From Lachnospiraceae bacterium MD308 (GTDB lineage Bacteria > Bacillota > Clostridia > Lachnospirales > Lachnospiraceae), in the NCBI GenBank assembly GCA_010206225.2, contig VIQU02000017.1, positions 1 to 64,000 on the forward strand: 64,000 nt of DNA, given 5' to 3'. Positions 37,270 to 46,092 of this stretch are shown here, piece after piece. Position 1 is the stretch's first letter; each line of letters opens with the position of its first letter. The notes below the pieces were generated by a model, which did no database searches, had not been told where the DNA came from, and saw only the letters and a list, made by a program, of their open reading frames with translations. The translations under genes and the position numbers were made by a program.

Positions 37270-38517
37270 TTATCGATTCTTTCCAAGCCGGACTTCCACC
37301 GTCTGGGATTTGTATTCACCATTATTCTTCGGAACCTGAACCGTAACTTTAATCGTCTCTCCCGCTCTATAATACTGAAGCTGCTCCTTGAGCGCTACTG
37401 TACTGTTGATCTGCGTACCTTCAATTGCTGTAATGATACAGCCCTTTGTAATACCCGCTGCCTGTGCTCCGCTGCCGCTTACCACATCAGATACATAGAC
37501 TCCGGTCGGCATTCCATACATCTGGGCGCTGTCTTCCGATACATCCACCGGCTGAATCCCGAGATATCCCTGCTCACTTTCGGATACCTTAGTCTTTGTC
37601 TTCTGATTCATCAGATTCGTAATGACATCCTGTGCATCGGAAATCGGGATTGCATATCCCATCCCCTCCACTACATCCGTAGCGACTTTGATCGTATTGA
37701 TTCCGATCACTTCACCATTTGCATTCAGAAGAGCTCCGCCGCTGTTTCCCGGATTGATCGCCGCATCTGTCTGGATCAGTTCACTGTCAAACCCATCCAG
37801 CGTTCTCTGGGTTGCAGAGACAATTCCTGTTGTCACAGACTGTCCGTATCCTAACGCATTTCCGATCGCGATGACCTGTTCTCCTACCTGAAGCTGCGTG
37901 GAATCACCCATCTGCGCCACTGCGATCTTTCCTTTTGTAGATTCTTTGATATCCTTCATCTGAACTGCGATCACTGCAAGATCACGCACGGAATCTGTAC
38001 CTTTAATATTAGCCGTCACACTTTCCTCGTCAATAAATGATACTGTCAGCGTATCGTTTCCTTCTACAACATGATTATTGGTCAAAATCAGAAGTTCTGT
38101 ATCATTCTGCGCGATGATAATTCCAGAACCTGCACTCTCGCTCTCCTGCTCGTGGATTCCCCCGAAGAAGTTCTGCACCTGCTTCACACTCATATTTGTG
38201 ATCGATACTACAGAAGGCATCGCATTTTTCGCTATCGCGGAAATATCGGATGTTACTGCCTTTCCAGATCCGGTCGTAAGCTGTGTGTTACCAACCGTCT
38301 CCGTTTTTTGTTCTGCCACTTTCGGGGCAGTTTTAAGAAGTTTCCCTGCTATAATATTACTCGTTTGAAATGCGGCGCTTGCCACGATTCCGAAAATCAC
38401 TCCCAGGCCGATTACCTTGATAACCGTCGGAATTTTTTTATTCCTTTTCCGTCCGTGCCTATCTCCATAATTCATATTGTCCTGATCCGGTGTGTAATAA
38501 CTATACTGATTATCCAT
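37270..38517 (-). CDS. htrA: HtrA/DegP-type serine protease
   Basis: The 415-residue protein has a membrane anchor at ~30-55 (IPTVIKVIGLGVIFGIVASA), then a trypsin-like domain with catalytic His149 (LTNNHVVEG), Asp179 (SVRDLAVIAV) and Ser259 (NPGNSGGALLN). A PDZ domain follows at ~315-410 (YLGIQPVDVSEDSAQMYGMP; GAQAAGITKGCIITAIEG). It degrades misfolded proteins on the outer face of the membrane and contributes to envelope stress resistance. It has a divergent basic N-terminus, as in Gram-positive HtrA. The zinc-ribbon gene follows about 80 bases later. Confidence 0.95.
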   Translation of the reverse strand: MDNQYSYYTPDQDNMNYGDRHGRKRNKKIPTVIKVIGLGVIFGIVASAAFQTSNIIAGKLLKTAPKVAEQKTETVGNTQLTTGSGKAVTSDISAIAKNAMPSVVSITNMSVKQVQNFFGGIHEQESESAGSGIIIAQNDTELLILTNNHVVEGNDTLTVSFIDEESVTANIKGTDSVRDLAVIAVQMKDIKESTKGKIAVAQMGDSTQLQVGEQVIAIGNALGYGQSVTTGIVSATQRTLDGFDSELIQTDAAINPGNSGGALLNANGEVIGINTIKVATDVVEGMGYAIPISDAQDVITNLMNQKTKTKVSESEQGYLGIQPVDVSEDSAQMYGMPTGVYVSDVVSGSGAQAAGITKGCIITAIEGTQINSTVALKEQLQYYRAGETIKVTVQVPKNNGEYKSQTVEVRLGKNR

Positions 38518-38629
38518 ATACTATGTCTCCCTTCATCAACTGTTGTCATGAGTAGTATTTTTAATCTTATGTATGATATCTTATACTGTAATTGTGTTTA
38601 AAATGTGATAAAACCTTGACAAAATTATA

Positions 38630-38660
38630 AAATCAGGTCTCCTTTCCAGAGACCTGATTT
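38630..38660 (-). terminator. Terminator upstream of htrA
   Basis: A perfect 12-bp stem (AAATCAGGTCTC and complement) with a 7-base loop ends the transcript of the gene at 38682-39320; TATAATTTT follows on the minus strand, and T-rich sequence also follows on the plus strand. Confidence 0.8.
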
Positions 38661-38681
38661 TTCTATTCTGTATCCATCCTG

Positions 38682-39320
38682 TTAACCGGTATATGCACTG
38701 TACGCTTCCTTAAGATCTGCCAACGCCTCTCTCAGCAATGCATCCGAACGTACCGCCAGATTAAATTCATCTTCTGTCTGCCGAAGCATCTCCTGAACGT
38801 CCATATGTCCCGTAATCACCCGAAGCTGCTCTTCCTTCTGCTCCTTGGGAGCGGCCGTATCTATCTGATACTCTCCGCTTTTTTCATCCTTCGACACATA
38901 CAGCGTAACCAGTCCGGGAACTTCCGTATATATCTCTTTTATCTTCATGTGATATTCTGCAAATGCAATATAAGTGCCTCTATATTGTCCGACTTTTGTA
39001 TATACATGAAGATCATCATACTTTTCTACAAAAGTCTCGCCTTTCGTAAGCCCTTCAAAGTATTCTGCTATCGCCCTGTTAATCTCCGGATGCTCGTCTT
39101 TCCTGAGAGGATTCAGCTCCTTTATATCACAGCCGATATTCTGAACTCTTATATTCTCTGCGCGGTTTATCTTACGTACCTCTCTTATCTGCGCCTTTTC
39201 TTTGGTCAATCCCAATCCGGCCGCTCCTGCCGCAAAAGCCACCAGTGCAAGAAGAATCAAAAGATTCCTGCCCTTGTGTCTTCCAAGCTTTGCAAGACAG
39301 CCCTCAAAGACATTCTTCAT
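38682..39320 (-). CDS. Membrane-anchored protein of unknown function
   Basis: From ATG 39320 (GGAGGAGG upstream) the protein has 212 residues: a basic N-terminus and one transmembrane helix (GRNLLILLALVAFAAGAAGLGL), then an extracytoplasmic helical part with YVSKDEKSGEYQIDTAAP. No catalytic motif or known family is evident. It lies just downstream of tRNA-Arg and before a strong terminator, apparently as a single gene. Confidence 0.7.
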   Translation of the reverse strand: MKNVFEGCLAKLGRHKGRNLLILLALVAFAAGAAGLGLTKEKAQIREVRKINRAENIRVQNIGCDIKELNPLRKDEHPEINRAIAEYFEGLTKGETFVEKYDDLHVYTKVGQYRGTYIAFAEYHMKIKEIYTEVPGLVTLYVSKDEKSGEYQIDTAAPKEQKEEQLRVITGHMDVQEMLRQTEDEFNLAVRSDALLREALADLKEAYSAYTG

Positions 39321-39356
39321 AGACCTCCTCCAAATATCTGCGCATTTTTTAAGGTA

Positions 39357-39428
39357 CACACCCGGGCGGATTCGAACCGCCGCTCCCGCCTCCGGAGGGC
39401 GGTGCTCTATCCCCTGAGCTACGGGTGC
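39357..39428 (-). tRNA. tRNA-Arg (anticodon CCG)
   Basis: A full cloverleaf is visible on the minus strand: acceptor GCACCCG with CGGGTGT (ending in a G-U pair), D arm GCTC-AGGGGATA-GAGC, anticodon arm CCGCC-CTCCGGA-GGCGG giving anticodon CCG, and T arm GGCGG-TTCGAAT-CCGCC. CCA is not encoded. It reads the rare arginine codon CGG. tRNA genes are frequent integration targets, but no integrase or duplicated 3' end is next to this one. Confidence 0.95.
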
Positions 39429-39456
39429 ATATAATATTCATGAAATCGCATTTGTA

Positions 39457-39485
39457 ATGTTAACACATTTTCCACATAAAGTAAA
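39457..39485 (-). promoter_or_regulatory. Promoter of tRNA-Arg
   Basis: On the minus strand TTTACT (39480-39485), 17 bases and TAACAT (39457-39462) form a plausible sigma-70 promoter about 28 bases before the tRNA. Confidence 0.5.
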
Positions 39486-39542
39486 GAATTTATTTTTTGA
39501 GTTTCACCATTTTAGCATATCATAAACTCTTTTGCTGCCTGT

Positions 39543-40208
39543 TTATGAACTATAGCCGCCCGAAAATTCGACTAATACAGCACTTTTCACACCTTTTATC
39601 TCAGAAAGAGTGTTAACAAAAGAAGTATCCCCTTCGTTCATGTGCATCTCATAAGTCAGCTCCGTGTAGTCTTTAACAACCGTTTTATTTTTCAGCACTT
39701 TTTTCTTAGACTCCATCTCTTTTTCAACCACTTCTGCAGCCTCATCTAAATATTTGATAACTAGAAGATATTGCCGTTTCCCAACCTTGCATTTTACTAA
39801 TATGATAAAAATAGCCGCAATAAATACTGTTCCCAACAGGGATATTATGTACAGACTTGCTCCGCTGGTCACACCTACTGCTACCGTCCAAAAAAGGAAC
39901 CCTACGTCCAACGGGTCCTTTACTGCCGTGCGATATCTTACAATCGACAATGCTCCTACCATACCTAATGAAAGTACTACATTAGAACTGATTACAATAA
40001 CCATAAAACAAGTAATCAAACTGGTCATAACAAGTAAAATATTAAAATTATTGTTATAAATCACTCCTCTGTAAAAGTTTCGATATACTGCAAACACGAT
40101 CATTCCACAGATAAATGCTACCAGCATAGACAAAACAAATTTCTCAATTGTAAGGTCTCCTGCCTCTTCCAAGAAACTTTTTTTAAAGATGTCTGCAAAT
40201 GTAGTCAT
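39543..40208 (-). CDS. DUF4956 membrane protein
   Basis: The protein has 221 residues from ATG 40208 (GGGAGG upstream; four-base gap or overlap with the VTC gene). Three to four membrane helices are at ~18-40, 50-75 and 100-130 (YNNNFNILLVMTSLITCFMVIVISS; GALSIVRYRTAVKDPLDVGFLFWTV in overview). The conserved GALSIVRYRTAVKDPLD is the signature of DUF4956 proteins, which are almost always encoded with VTC-domain proteins and often CotH. A cytosolic C-terminal domain follows. Role unknown; transport or anchoring for the associated polymerase or kinase is an inference. Confidence 0.9.
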   Translation of the reverse strand: MTTFADIFKKSFLEEAGDLTIEKFVLSMLVAFICGMIVFAVYRNFYRGVIYNNNFNILLVMTSLITCFMVIVISSNVVLSLGMVGALSIVRYRTAVKDPLDVGFLFWTVAVGVTSGASLYIISLLGTVFIAAIFIILVKCKVGKRQYLLVIKYLDEAAEVVEKEMESKKKVLKNKTVVKDYTELTYEMHMNEGDTSFVNTLSEIKGVKSAVLVEFSGGYSS

Positions 40209-40209
40209 T

Positions 40210-40908
40210 TTACATATACCTCCCTTTCTCATTTAAACACATCGTATATTTTGAAATCGCGCATCTATCTATTGTTACAGAACGCAGCGTCTGCAAAAAA
40301 GCGCTCGGCAAGAATTCATCATATTTTACTTCCATAACTACAACTCCCGTCTGTAACGCTCGACAAACGCTGTAATATTCCGAAAACACATCGTAATCAC
40401 CAATAGAAAAAGAAATGCCCTTATCAAAGGTAATTCGCACATTCCCCACTTTAAAAATATACGCTTCACGAAAATACTCCACTGCTATTACCGGCTTTAA
40501 TAAACGCGAATGATGAACTGCATAGAGTTCTCTGCATATATTTCCCTTTTCCAAAAGGAAATCATATTCGTCTTTTAAAATTGCATCATACTCTGTCCTA
40601 TTGAATTCCTCACTCTCTTTAGCCGTATAGTCCCCGTATTTCTGTTTACATTCTAACCGAATCAGCTTGTCTTCTCGATTATAACATCGCAATCTGTATT
40701 TTTTTCGAAATTGTACTCCTGCCCGCTTTTCTTCCAACGCAGAATGATAAATATCGTCAAAGTACACACTGCTGACCAGATAGCCCTCTTCTTTCATATT
40801 CACATCCGGCTCTGCAATAACCTGTAATAGCTTACGCAAATTAAAATAATCCCTTTCACAGATATAATATTTTATCTCATGTCTAACTGTCCGCCCCAGA
40901 TATTTCAT
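40210..40908 (-). CDS. VTC domain protein (polyphosphate polymerase-like)
   Basis: The 232-residue protein contains a VTC tunnel-fold domain: VRHEIKYYICERDY at the N-terminus (the RHExKY signature), FRKKYRLRCYN, RLECKQKYGDY, VRITFDKGISF and VVMEVKYDEFLP carry the basic and acidic residues that line the nucleotide/polyphosphate tunnel. In yeast Vtc4 this fold makes polyphosphate from ATP; bacterial homologues are poorly studied. It is read together with the DUF4956 gene downstream and the CotH gene upstream (10-base gap), implying a shared phosphate-related activity. Confidence 0.92.
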   Translation of the reverse strand: MKYLGRTVRHEIKYYICERDYFNLRKLLQVIAEPDVNMKEEGYLVSSVYFDDIYHSALEEKRAGVQFRKKYRLRCYNREDKLIRLECKQKYGDYTAKESEEFNRTEYDAILKDEYDFLLEKGNICRELYAVHHSRLLKPVIAVEYFREAYIFKVGNVRITFDKGISFSIGDYDVFSEYYSVCRALQTGVVVMEVKYDEFLPSAFLQTLRSVTIDRCAISKYTMCLNEKGRYM

Positions 40909-40918
40909 AAATCCACCA

Positions 40919-42595
40919 TTATTCTATTCTAAATTCCAACAGACCATATACATTGGTTTCCCTGCCATCCACTAATTGTCCAATAAAATGCTCAAAATCA
41001 ATCTGCTCATGCCCTTCACTGTCTATTGCAGATACCCGTACAAAATAAACGCCTGGCTCTAGTTCTTCCCTTAAAATCCAGCTGGTATCTTCAATTCCCT
41101 CCTGCCAGAATATCGGCCCATTCATGGCGGCATCAAAAACCTCTACCTTATAAGTAATGGGAAGTCCCTGATAAGAGTAGGATGAATCCCATGCAAATCT
41201 CAATGAGCCGTCTTCCTGTTTTTCTGGTTTAGCTACAAACATAGGAGCAGGATAGAGAATATTTTCCTTATATAATTCATAACACCCTTCCATTCCCTCG
41301 TAAAGACTAGCCAGACTCACTCCTAACTCCTGCATCGTCATGTCTATTTGCTCTACATCTGACGGCGTAAACAATATTTTCCCTAAAACCCCTTTATAGG
41401 AATCTACAAGCGCTGTTACCTTTTCTTTTGTGATAACTTCATTTAGTAATTCCTTCATTTTTTTCTGAAGTTTTTCTATACTGCCCTCCAGTCTGAAATA
41501 TCTGCGATGCAACACCGACATATTAAAACCTTGTATACTTCTCAGCGAAAGCCGATGATTCCACGTATCCTTATATTTCTCAAAATCCAATGCTCCATCA
41601 AAATCCCACGGAAGGAAATACCATGTCTTAGATTCAGCGGGACTGAAAAAAATGTAATTATGACTTATTACATCTTCATTTCCCATCAATAAATTAAATG
41701 CAAGCCATGTTAAATAATTGTCCTCATCAAAATAAGTCTGAAAAACCTTTTCAAAATCTAACGACATATCGTTGACTGCTGTAAGCATCTCCAACAATTT
41801 TTCATGACTGTTACCTGATTGAATCCTAAGTACAGTTTCAAATTCCTCTTTATTATATTGAGGATCATCTACATTCCTTAACTTATCAGAAAGTCCAAAT
41901 GCAAAATTGTTCGCTTTATACATAACTGCTTTTTTCCCGAAACCTCTTGCTCTCAGATAGTCCTCGTTCGGCTGTTCTACTTCTGTATAAAGTCCATGAT
42001 ATTGAAATTCCTGCTCCTCTTCCGGCAGTGAAACATCTTTAATCCATACTCTCATGAAATATGTACGATAACTAAAAATATCATCCATATCCGCCAGTAA
42101 ATCTGTCTGCAGCTTTGTTGCGATTTTATATGAATCCTGAGTATGCTTATTAATATTCAAATTAGTCTGACCAAAAAAAGGTTCTGTATTATTTTCTAAT
42201 TTCACTTTATAACTTTTATATTCAGCACTTCTTGTAGACCCTCCCCTGACTCGTATAGTTGCGTTTTTATGATCTATATCTTTTTTTAAATCCGGTGCTT
42301 CTCCTTCGTTCAATATCTGTACATTACAGTCCAAAGTAGGATTATAATATGTACGGTTTTTTGATGTACACTGAGAAAATGCCGAAAAATCAAGGATATT
42401 TCCTGCATCATCCTTTGTCGGAAACACACTTATATAAACATCATAAATACTATTATCACGCTCATAAATATCTTTATTTTCCACTATTTTTTCAGACGTT
42501 GTTCTTCTTCCCAAATCAACATATAGAATAAAAAACAACACAACTGCCATCAATACCATCAAAATAAGAATTACTTCTTTTTTGTTTTGCTTCAT
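40919..42595 (-). CDS. CotH-type kinase, membrane anchored
   Basis: From ATG 42595, which has AAAGGAG upstream, the protein has 558 residues; the frame extends further up but would run into the glycosyltransferase gene. A transmembrane helix (EVILILMVLMAVVLFFILYVDLG) anchors it outside the cell. The CotH domain covers ~70-430, with RVRGGSTRSAEYKSYKVKL (ATP-binding strand), NEDVISHNYIFF and the metal motif WYFLPWDFDGALDFEKY. The C-terminal ~100 residues form a fibronectin-like domain. CotH enzymes are secreted kinases that phosphorylate Ser in spore-coat proteins; here the context suggests a polysaccharide or wall substrate. Confidence 0.9.
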   Translation of the reverse strand: MKQNKKEVILILMVLMAVVLFFILYVDLGRRTTSEKIVENKDIYERDNSIYDVYISVFPTKDDAGNILDFSAFSQCTSKNRTYYNPTLDCNVQILNEGEAPDLKKDIDHKNATIRVRGGSTRSAEYKSYKVKLENNTEPFFGQTNLNINKHTQDSYKIATKLQTDLLADMDDIFSYRTYFMRVWIKDVSLPEEEQEFQYHGLYTEVEQPNEDYLRARGFGKKAVMYKANNFAFGLSDKLRNVDDPQYNKEEFETVLRIQSGNSHEKLLEMLTAVNDMSLDFEKVFQTYFDEDNYLTWLAFNLLMGNEDVISHNYIFFSPAESKTWYFLPWDFDGALDFEKYKDTWNHRLSLRSIQGFNMSVLHRRYFRLEGSIEKLQKKMKELLNEVITKEKVTALVDSYKGVLGKILFTPSDVEQIDMTMQELGVSLASLYEGMEGCYELYKENILYPAPMFVAKPEKQEDGSLRFAWDSSYSYQGLPITYKVEVFDAAMNGPIFWQEGIEDTSWILREELEPGVYFVRVSAIDSEGHEQIDFEHFIGQLVDGRETNVYGLLEFRIE

Positions 42596-42683
42596 ATATT
42601 TTGCCGTCTCCTTTATAAATAACATTCCGATTCTTTTAGATACGGATGATCTTGGTATTTTTAGTGTATCATATACATTTTCC

Positions 42684-43724
42684 TTAAAACAGATCGCAAA
42701 ATAGCCGCCGGATTGTGTTAGCGAATCGGTCCATGGAATCTCTGTAAACCGGATATACATATTTTATCACCCATGTATTTTCAAGACATATCCATACAGA
42801 ATCTTTCAGCAGCCTGAAAATACTGATCTGACCATGCCAGTGCAATTGACGCATCTGACGGCAGGAACTGATGATCCGGCATATGCATCTGTATTTTACG
42901 GCAAGTATGTATCTGCGCCTGAGTTTCCAGTAAGCAATCCTGTCTCTTGAAGTTCTGTCGTCGATGCCGCAAAGATCCGCAATTTCATCTATCAAATCCT
43001 CATACTCCCGATATCTTTCTTCCTCTTCTTCCTGTGTCAGCCGCATTCTGGAATGGCTCCCCTGCCTGACGCACACCCCGTACAGTTTTTTTGGAATGGT
43101 AGGGCATCTGTGCCGGTACAGAAAGGGAAGAAGCATCTGGAAATTCTGTCCCACATGGTATTCCGGTATACGGCGTTCTGGATAAATCTGAAAGAACGGC
43201 TCCGTTCTCAGCATGTAACACCCGCAGCAGACATATGTCCGATTCTCCAGAATATCCCAGAAAAGCTCTTCATTGGAATAATCTTCCATATTTTCATCTG
43301 CCCGCACGTATTTTTCTGAATTCTCTTCATAATAGTAAGCAAGCGTCCTGACGCACTGATACTCCGAATGTTTTTTCAGAAATTCAACTCTTTTTTCTAC
43401 CGAATCTTTCTCCAGCCTGTCGTCAGCATCCGGCCAGATCAGATACTCTCCCGTCACAAAAGGAAGCCCCTCATTTATTGCCGCCGCCGCACATTTATGT
43501 TCCGCGCATACGATACGGTATTTATACCCTCTGGCAGCAAATCTATCCTGATAGCTTTCTGCCGCCTGTACCGTGCCATCTGTTGAGCCGTCGTCAACCA
43601 GAATCATCTCCATCTCTTTGTAGGTCTGTGAAAGGACGGAATCCAGCATTGGTAAAAGATACTGCTCTCCATTATACACGGGCATGACAATGGATACTCT
43701 CCCTTTAACAAACATCTGGACCAT
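42684..43724 (-). CDS. Family 2 glycosyltransferase
   Basis: The 346-residue protein has a GT-A domain with VSIVMPVYNGEQYLLPMLDS, DDGSTDGTVQAAESY and the metal-binding DADDRLEKDS (~90-100). The C-terminal ~100 residues are basic and amphipathic, probably membrane associated. It transfers a sugar from a nucleotide donor to a growing glycan. The donor cannot be predicted. It overlaps the DUF1919 gene upstream by 20 bases. Confidence 0.92.
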   Translation of the reverse strand: MVQMFVKGRVSIVMPVYNGEQYLLPMLDSVLSQTYKEMEMILVDDGSTDGTVQAAESYQDRFAARGYKYRIVCAEHKCAAAAINEGLPFVTGEYLIWPDADDRLEKDSVEKRVEFLKKHSEYQCVRTLAYYYEENSEKYVRADENMEDYSNEELFWDILENRTYVCCGCYMLRTEPFFQIYPERRIPEYHVGQNFQMLLPFLYRHRCPTIPKKLYGVCVRQGSHSRMRLTQEEEEERYREYEDLIDEIADLCGIDDRTSRDRIAYWKLRRRYILAVKYRCICRIISSCRQMRQLHWHGQISIFRLLKDSVWICLENTWVIKYVYPVYRDSMDRFANTIRRLFCDLF

Positions 43725-44325
43725 TCAGGAATTTCACATAATCAAAGTCATCCAGATACCGTCTTTTAAAAAACTGTTCTTTGAAAAATGTAATAACTCC
43801 CACCTCCTTTTCTTCCTCAAATCCCTTTATATAATATGCTGACGGAAACTCCGGGTATCTTACATGCGTAAATATAACTTTATTCTTATACGGAAGCTGT
43901 TGAAAACGTCTGATCGTCTCATAAGTGCACCCATCTTTTTCCACTCCTGCTATGAACAGATTATCCCAGTTTATTCTTTTCTTTCTCTCTTCCCATTTCC
44001 AGACCGCTTCCTCAAATGTGCCGTAATGTATAAAACGAATTTCCACGTCTCCAAGAAATCCAACCGGATAACCCTCCTTCGTTTCAGCCTGAGTAATCTT
44101 CTGCTCCATGTACCATCTTAGATTCTCCGCCATTTTAACAAAGTCATTCATAGGGATGCTTAAGTTGATTGTCGGGGAAAGGTACGGCAATTCCATATCC
44201 TTATACATAAACATTCCGATGCAGTTAGATGATATTATGGAAAAGTCACTATTTTTCAGCTTTCTCCGTCTTTTTTGCTTATATGCCGACCATTCTAAAT
44301 CCCTGATTCCATTTCTTAGGAGCAT
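43705..44325 (-). CDS. DUF1919 family protein
   Basis: The 206-residue protein carries the DUF1919 pattern: LKNSDFSIISSNCIGMFMYK near the start, LPYLSPTINLSIPMNDFVKM, then YPVGFLGDVEIRFIHYGTFEEA and VIFTHVRYPEFPSAYYIKGF. The family occurs in capsule and exopolysaccharide loci and is thought to modify glycans; the reaction is not established. It lies between the ABC transporter and a glycosyltransferase gene, all on the minus strand. Confidence 0.88.
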   Translation of the reverse strand: MLLRNGIRDLEWSAYKQKRRRKLKNSDFSIISSNCIGMFMYKDMELPYLSPTINLSIPMNDFVKMAENLRWYMEQKITQAETKEGYPVGFLGDVEIRFIHYGTFEEAVWKWEERKKRINWDNLFIAGVEKDGCTYETIRRFQQLPYKNKVIFTHVRYPEFPSAYYIKGFEEEKEVGVITFFKEQFFKRRYLDDFDYVKFLNGPDVC

Positions 44326-44352
44326 CCTTCTTTCCTGCCTCCTTCCCAGATC

Positions 44353-46092
44353 TCATTTCACCTGTATGATTTTTTGATTTTCAATCTTATATATCCGGTC
44401 ACACTCATTTGCCAGACTCCTGTGGTGGGTTGCGATCAGTATTGTTTTATCCCCCTTTATCCTGCGGATAGAATCTATCACCGCTTTTTCTGTTTCCAGA
44501 TCCAGCGCTGCCGTCGCCTCATCCATTACTAAAAGCTCGAATTCTTTATATAAAGCCCGCGCCAATGCAATCCTCTGCCGCTGTCCTCCGGAAAGCGCGG
44601 TTCCGTTCTCCCCGATCAAGGTATGGATCCCTTCCGGCATCCTTTCAACGTCCTCCCAAATCTGCGCACATTTCAGACACTCCATGACCTTTCTATCATC
44701 TATCTCATCCTCACGTGTAAAAAATGCCACATTGTTCCGGATGGTTTCCCCATTCAGATACACAATCTGCGGGATATAACTAACAACTGTCCCAAGCTTT
44801 GCCTGACAGTTCCCTGCCGCATCACTTTGTGTGACAATGTCATAATCATCGTACAAAATACTTCCAGACTGCGGTTTCAACAGACCAAGCACCAGATCCA
44901 GAAAAGTTGTCTTCCCCGCGCCCGACATCCCCATAACAGCAACCGAGCAGCCTTTTGGGATATCTATGGAAGCCTCTTTAAATATTTCCGCGTATTTATG
45001 ATATTGAAACGAAAGATTTCTAACCCGAATTCCTTTTTGAAACGTTATCTTTTTTTGTCTGATCTGGCCGTCCAGCTTCTCCTTTTGCCGCATCTCATCA
45101 TACCGCTTTAAATTCTCCCTTAATGCCTCGTAAGATTCCTTTTTAAATTCTATGCTGTTCATCCCGTCTACCAAAAAATAAGCCAGCGGTATGACGCGAA
45201 TCAAAACCGTAATATAAACTACCATTGATACAAGAATATGAATCAATGCCTCCTTCTGGCCCCACATAAGAAACGCAAGAATAAAGAAAAGAAAACTCAT
45301 AACCGAATTTTGCATGATCACGCCGATTACGCTGGTTCTATATTTAAACTTTCTCTGTACTTTCGCATATTCGCTGCTTGCGTTCTGATAGCGCTCCAGC
45401 ACAAGTTCCGGGTTGTCAGAAAGTTTCATTTCCTTGAAAACTCCATATGTGATCGTAACCTGCGCATTCGTTTTAATCAGATTTTTCCTGCTTCTTATGC
45501 CATAGTCTTTAATCTGCGTGCGAAATTTGCAAAACATCACAGCCATAAATACGAGTAATAAAATACAGCTTATAACACCGATCCATTTTGACACATAAAT
45601 CAAAACAAGAAAACAGCCTGCCATTGTAATAAAATTCGGTCCCAACCGGATTCCTGTTATCAGAATATCAATACAGTTCTGAGTGTCCGTCCGCACCATG
45701 GACAACGCCTGCATAACGCTCTTCTGATTATGATAAAGCAAATCCTCTTTTATTAACAGCTCGCAAACCTTCACAGACAATCTGTGAGCTCCATAATATT
45801 CCAACTGATTCGATATCTCACATTTGTACAGTTCAAAAAGTCCTGCAAGGAGCGAGGCAATCCCCATAAAGAGAGCAAACCGCATCATTTCCGTCGAAAC
45901 CTGTTCTTCACTGACAATTGTATTAACGATATAAATAAGCGATGAGAAACTAAAAACATCTATGACCGGACTGAAAAAGCAAAAAATAATCAGTATTCTC
46001 CATGTCTTTTTATCTTCTTTTTCCAGAATACCTGTTAAATATCTAAACATTTCCATACTATTTTCCATTTGTTTTATTATCGTTTTTTCCAT
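44353..46092 (-). CDS. ABC transporter (fused membrane and ATPase domains)
   Basis: The protein of about 579 residues has six membrane helices in the first ~330 residues and an ATPase domain after ~350, with Walker A GMSGAGKTTFLD, signature ALSGGQRQRIALARAL and Walker B LLVMDEATAALD. It is an exporter half-transporter that works as a homodimer, in the style of MsbA/PglK-type flippases. In this locus it is a candidate to flip a lipid-linked oligosaccharide. The exact start is uncertain (ATG 46092 or 46065), as none has a strong ribosome site; the gene overlaps the end of the glycosyltransferase gene upstream. Confidence 0.9.
   Translation of the reverse strand: MEKTIIKQMENSMEMFRYLTGILEKEDKKTWRILIIFCFFSPVIDVFSFSSLIYIVNTIVSEEQVSTEMMRFALFMGIASLLAGLFELYKCEISNQLEYYGAHRLSVKVCELLIKEDLLYHNQKSVMQALSMVRTDTQNCIDILITGIRLGPNFITMAGCFLVLIYVSKWIGVISCILLLVFMAVMFCKFRTQIKDYGIRSRKNLIKTNAQVTITYGVFKEMKLSDNPELVLERYQNASSEYAKVQRKFKYRTSVIGVIMQNSVMSFLFFILAFLMWGQKEALIHILVSMVVYITVLIRVIPLAYFLVDGMNSIEFKKESYEALRENLKRYDEMRQKEKLDGQIRQKKITFQKGIRVRNLSFQYHKYAEIFKEASIDIPKGCSVAVMGMSGAGKTTFLDLVLGLLKPQSGSILYDDYDIVTQSDAAGNCQAKLGTVVSYIPQIVYLNGETIRNNVAFFTREDEIDDRKVMECLKCAQIWEDVERMPEGIHTLIGENGTALSGGQRQRIALARALYKEFELLVMDEATAALDLETEKAVIDSIRRIKGDKTILIATHHRSLANECDRIYKIENQKIIQVK

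Noticed and set aside
39357-39428. tRNA-Arg as integration site of the mobile region
   Set aside because: The accessory DNA ends near 34.2 kb, several genes away, and no duplicated tRNA 3' end was seen near the element borders.
40919-42595. CotH as a spore-coat gene
   Set aside because: The neighbours are VTC, DUF4956 and polysaccharide genes and there are no CotG/CotB-like substrates, so a spore-coat role is not supported here.
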